Shown here: one piece after another, positions 62,826 to 64,000 of the stretch
How the letters are laid out: each line of letters opens with the position of its first letter
Numbering within the stretch: position 1 is the stretch's first letter
DNA from: Mariprofundus sp. EBB-1
GTDB taxonomy: Bacteria; Pseudomonadota; Zetaproteobacteria; Mariprofundales; Mariprofundaceae
Assembly: GCF_003665155.1 (NCBI RefSeq)
Contig: NZ_RCFQ01000008.1
Coordinates: 1-64,000, forward strand
Length of the DNA stretch: 64,000 nucleotides
Reading direction: 5' to 3'
Made by a program: the position numbers and the translations under genes
Notes under the pieces: generated by a model
What the model saw: the letters and a program-made list of their open reading frames with translations, nothing else
The model's database searches: none
Told to the model about the DNA's origin: nothing

Positions 62826-64000
62826 ATGAAAACATCAGAGTTGCTTGTCCGTTGCCTGGAAACAGAGGGGGTTGAATACATTTTCGGTGTACCAGGGGAA
62901 GAGAATGCCGACTTTATGATTGCGCTGGAGCAATCCGATTCGATTCGTTTCATTCTAACCAGACATGAGCAAGGGGCCGCATTTATGGCTGAAGCTTATG
63001 GCCGATTGACCGGTAATCCGGCGGCGTGTCTGGGTACCTTAGGCCCTGGTGCAACCAATCTGATTACCGGTGTCGCCAATGGCAATATGGATCGCGCCCC
63101 CATGCTGGTATTAACCGGTCAGGGCGCATCAACCAGACTTCATAAAGAGTCTCACCAGATTATGGATGTGGTGGCCATGTTCAAACCTGTGACCAAGTGG
63201 GCAACAACGATTCTGCATCCCTCATCAGTACCCGAGATCGTGCGCAAAGCCGTTCGTCTGGCACGCAGTGAGAAGCCCGGCGCATGCCATATTGAACTGC
63301 CGGAAGATATCGCTAAACAGGAGACGGATGCACAACCCATGCAGCCTCGTCGCTTTCATCGCCCGGTAGCAGAACCGGGAGAAGTAGAAAAAGCATTCAG
63401 CATGCTCAGGCATGCCAAACGACCAATCGTGTTGGTTGGTAACGGTTGCGCACGCCATGATGCCAGTCGGGAGCTGCGCCGTTTCTGTGAAGTCACCGGG
63501 GTTGGCGTTATTAACACGTTTATGGCCAAGGGTTGTGTGGATGCCGATGCTGACTACTGCCTCTACACGATTGGATTGCAAGCTAAGGATGTTGTTGCCT
63601 GTGCACTGGATGCTGCTGACCTGGTCATTACAATCGGCTATGATATGGTGGAATATCATCCTCGCCTATGGAATTCGGGGCGCGATAAACACATTATCCA
63701 TGTCGATTTTCAGCCTGCCGAGATAGACGAATTTTACCATCCTGAATTGGAGCTGGTTGGAGATCTCACCCATACACTTTCCACCATCAATGCGAATATT
63801 GAAACACTTGGGCCGGTCATGCGTGATCTTTCCCAGCAGGCTGCAACGCGGCAGCAGATGCAGCAAGAGTTCAAGCAGTACGCCGCAGATGAAACCGAAC
63901 ACACTATCCGACCGCAAAAGGTGCTGGCAGATGTGCGCAAGGTGATGGGGAAAGAAGATATTTTACTCTCCGATGTTGGTGCGCATAAGATGTGGATCGC
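62826..64000 (+). CDS. Acetolactate-synthase-like ThDP enzyme, 3' end outside window
   Basis: At least 391 residues, continuing past the window. ThDP-family start MKTSELLVRCLETEGVEYIFGVPGEEN with catalytic Glu48 in TRHEQGAAFMAEAYGR, followed by the middle FAD-like domain (RPIVLVGNGCARHDA) and the beginning of the ThDP-binding domain (LLSDVGAHKMWIA). GGAG lies 6 bases before the ATG. Closest in pattern to biosynthetic or catabolic acetolactate synthase large subunits, but related carboligases look similar. No regulatory subunit is visible in the window. Confidence 0.9.
   Translation, partial: MKTSELLVRCLETEGVEYIFGVPGEENADFMIALEQSDSIRFILTRHEQGAAFMAEAYGRLTGNPAACLGTLGPGATNLITGVANGNMDRAPMLVLTGQGASTRLHKESHQIMDVVAMFKPVTKWATTILHPSSVPEIVRKAVRLARSEKPGACHIELPEDIAKQETDAQPMQPRRFHRPVAEPGEVEKAFSMLRHAKRPIVLVGNGCARHDASRELRRFCEVTGVGVINTFMAKGCVDADADYCLYTIGLQAKDVVACALDAADLVITIGYDMVEYHPRLWNSGRDKHIIHVDFQPAEIDEFYHPELELVGDLTHTLSTINANIETLGPVMRDLSQQAATRQQMQQEFKQYAADETEHTIRPQKVLADVRKVMGKEDILLSDVGAHKMWI

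Overview
The window is chromosomal DNA from a Gram-negative bacterium, most likely a proteobacterium. LPS genes (kdsA, lptE), a FadL-type porin, an RseC-like protein, a Do-type protease, long-form PurL and rpoH all point that way. The gene content and the order secY-adk-infA-rpmJ would suit a Zetaproteobacteria-type (Mariprofundus-like) genome. That placement is an inference from memory of gene content; nothing in the window proves it. No rRNA, tRNA, transposase, integrase or CRISPR array was recognised.

Region 1 (1-14260, all +) is a continuous S10-spc-alpha ribosomal supercluster from rpsJ to rplQ. It includes secY, adk, infA, rpmJ and rpoA and ends at a strong intrinsic terminator. Several proteins carry the zinc-ribbon (Cys4) forms: uS14, uS4, uL24, bL36 and the Adk lid.

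Region 2 (14260-23940, mostly -) holds yciB, an MscS-type channel, a small acidic protein, the rod-shape operon mreB-mreC-mreD-mrdA-rodA, exonuclease III and a CspA-type cold-shock protein.

Region 3 (23941-35900, +) is metabolism and translation: purL, pyrG-kdsA, eno-ftsB-gltX-cysS, and an APS-reductase-type cysH.

Region 4 (35930-41522, -) carries a small unknown protein and the chain leuS-lptE-holA-bioA.

Region 5 (41679-52183) is the accessory part. A FadL-like porin overlaps a hybrid histidine kinase, and a LuxR-type response regulator faces them. Next come a giant lipoprotein of about 1820 residues, a PKD lipoprotein and a STAS-like protein. The giant lipoprotein combines cadherin/Ig-like repeats, Asp-rich calcium motifs and a central section resembling the pore-forming part of binary-toxin B / protective-antigen proteins. 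It is the most unusual gene here.

Region 6 (52354-59426, -) has rpoH, a 478-base gap with interleaved inverted repeats, then ligA, a TlpA-type thioredoxin, a glutaredoxin-like protein, a Do protease and an RseC-like protein, followed by nrtS and mgtC.

Region 7 (59594-64000, +) is a three-gene cluster: a membrane-anchored FMN glutamate-synthase-domain protein, an aldehyde dehydrogenase, and an acetolactate-synthase-like ThDP enzyme cut by the window end. Their combined pathway is not obvious. Dispersed 'accgcaaagtacgcaaag'-type repeats occur in three intergenic regions (34990, 53295, 62574).
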